This document shows, one piece after another, positions 5,259-5,597 of a stretch of 5,597 bases of DNA. Both the position numbers and the translations under genes were made by a program. The notes below the pieces were generated by a model. It was not told the DNA's origin. It was given only the letters and a program-made list of their open reading frames with translations, and made no database searches. Within the stretch, counting starts at the first letter, position 1. Every line of letters starts with the position of its first letter. Origin of the DNA: an uncultured Collinsella sp. (GTDB taxonomy: Bacteria; Actinomycetota; Coriobacteriia; Coriobacteriales; Coriobacteriaceae); the NCBI GenBank assembly GCA_900555765.1, contig USMA01000082.1, positions 1 to 5,597 on the forward strand, read 5' to 3'.

Positions 5259-5597
5259 ATGCTCAATAATCACGAGGTCAATCTAACCGACGAGGAGGCT
5301 GCCGCTGAGGTCGCCCGTGTCGCGAAGACCTACCCCGTGGTGCGTTTGCTGTCGGCCGATCAGATTAAGAGGGAGCCTAACTGCTTGCTCGCCGGCGATC
5401 GCTGCCCTTGTCTGCGTCAGTCGAGTCTTGAGGCCTTGGCAGACTCCGATGAGGTGTCGGAGCAGCTGCTCAATGATGGTACTGAGTACCGCGCTCGCCT
5501 GCGCCCTCTGAAGGTCGAGGGCGAGCCTCATGTCCTGCTGATGGTGCGTCCGATCGATGAGCAAGAGGCCGCAGAAGAGGACCTTGTCTACACCGAC
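5259..5597 (+). CDS. N-terminal part of a probable GGDEF (diguanylate cyclase) protein with a Cys-containing sensor region
   Basis: The frame opens at ATG 5259 with AAAGGG six bases upstream and stays open to the window end (113 codons, no stop), so the C-terminus is missing. The first 100 residues look like a small cytosolic sensor domain, possibly PAS-like. A Cys cluster, Cys42-x6-Cys49-Pro-Cys51 (in CLLAGDRCPC), resembles the Cys pattern seen in some PAS sensors and could bind a metal or respond to redox. A predicted strand, EPHVLLMVRPI (92-102), is followed by an acidic linker helix (DEQEAAEEDL). The last visible residues are VYTD, exactly the lead-in to the D-x-LT-x-x-YNRR start of many GGDEF domains. 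I infer a diguanylate cyclase or degenerate GGDEF signalling protein making cyclic di-GMP. There is no signal peptide or membrane helix in the visible part. The GGDEF call rests on context and would fail if the next residues differ. Confidence 0.6.
   Translation, partial: MLNNHEVNLTDEEAAAEVARVAKTYPVVRLLSADQIKREPNCLLAGDRCPCLRQSSLEALADSDEVSEQLLNDGTEYRARLRPLKVEGEPHVLLMVRPIDEQEAAEEDLVYTD

Noticed and set aside
1..5597. Genome-wide stop codon reassignment, since no visible gene ends in TGA and two genes contain in-frame stops
   Set aside because: TAA and TAG are used as true stops of the intact genes here, and six genes are too few to read meaning into the missing TGA.

Overview
The window is GC-rich and tightly packed with genes. 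The protein set is an M18 aminopeptidase, a methionine aminopeptidase with a SEC-C zinc motif, a COG0731-like radical SAM protein and a probable GGDEF signalling protein. Together with the codon bias, this suggests an anaerobic gut Actinomycetota of the Coriobacteriia, most like Collinsella. That assignment is inferred from protein style, not from a marker gene.

Layout. Bases 1-939 (+) hold the C-terminal 251 residues of an M18 metallo-aminopeptidase, followed directly by a 60-residue protein of unknown function. Bases 940-1238 are non-coding and palindrome-rich, with a strong bidirectional terminator between convergent genes. Bases 1239-4030 carry three minus-strand genes, transcribed in the order radical SAM protein, methionine aminopeptidase (map), D-2-hydroxyacid dehydrogenase. 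A clear intrinsic terminator follows map, so the dehydrogenase is at least partly a separate unit. Bases 4250-5047 (+) encode an alpha/beta hydrolase. Bases 5259-5597 (+) are the start of a protein that runs off the window just where a GGDEF domain would be expected to begin.

The most notable result is that both map and the radical SAM gene, which are adjacent, carry one in-frame stop codon each: TAG at codon 36 and TAA at codon 35. The coding sequence on both sides is otherwise intact and family-typical. Either these are two fresh nonsense mutations or sequence errors, or the stops are read through. The dehydrogenase, hydrolase and aminopeptidase reading frames are intact.

A second signal lies outside the genes. 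Two stem-loops, at 1018-1044 and 2194-2228, have unrelated stems but nearly the same loop core, AACCTG(A/T)CCC. This suggests a small interspersed element. One copy sits in the dehydrogenase leader and creates a false N-terminal extension if the longest reading frame is taken.

The genes do not form one obvious pathway. Peptide and protein N-terminal processing (M18, Map) is the only shared theme, and no mobile element, CRISPR array, tRNA or rRNA is visible.
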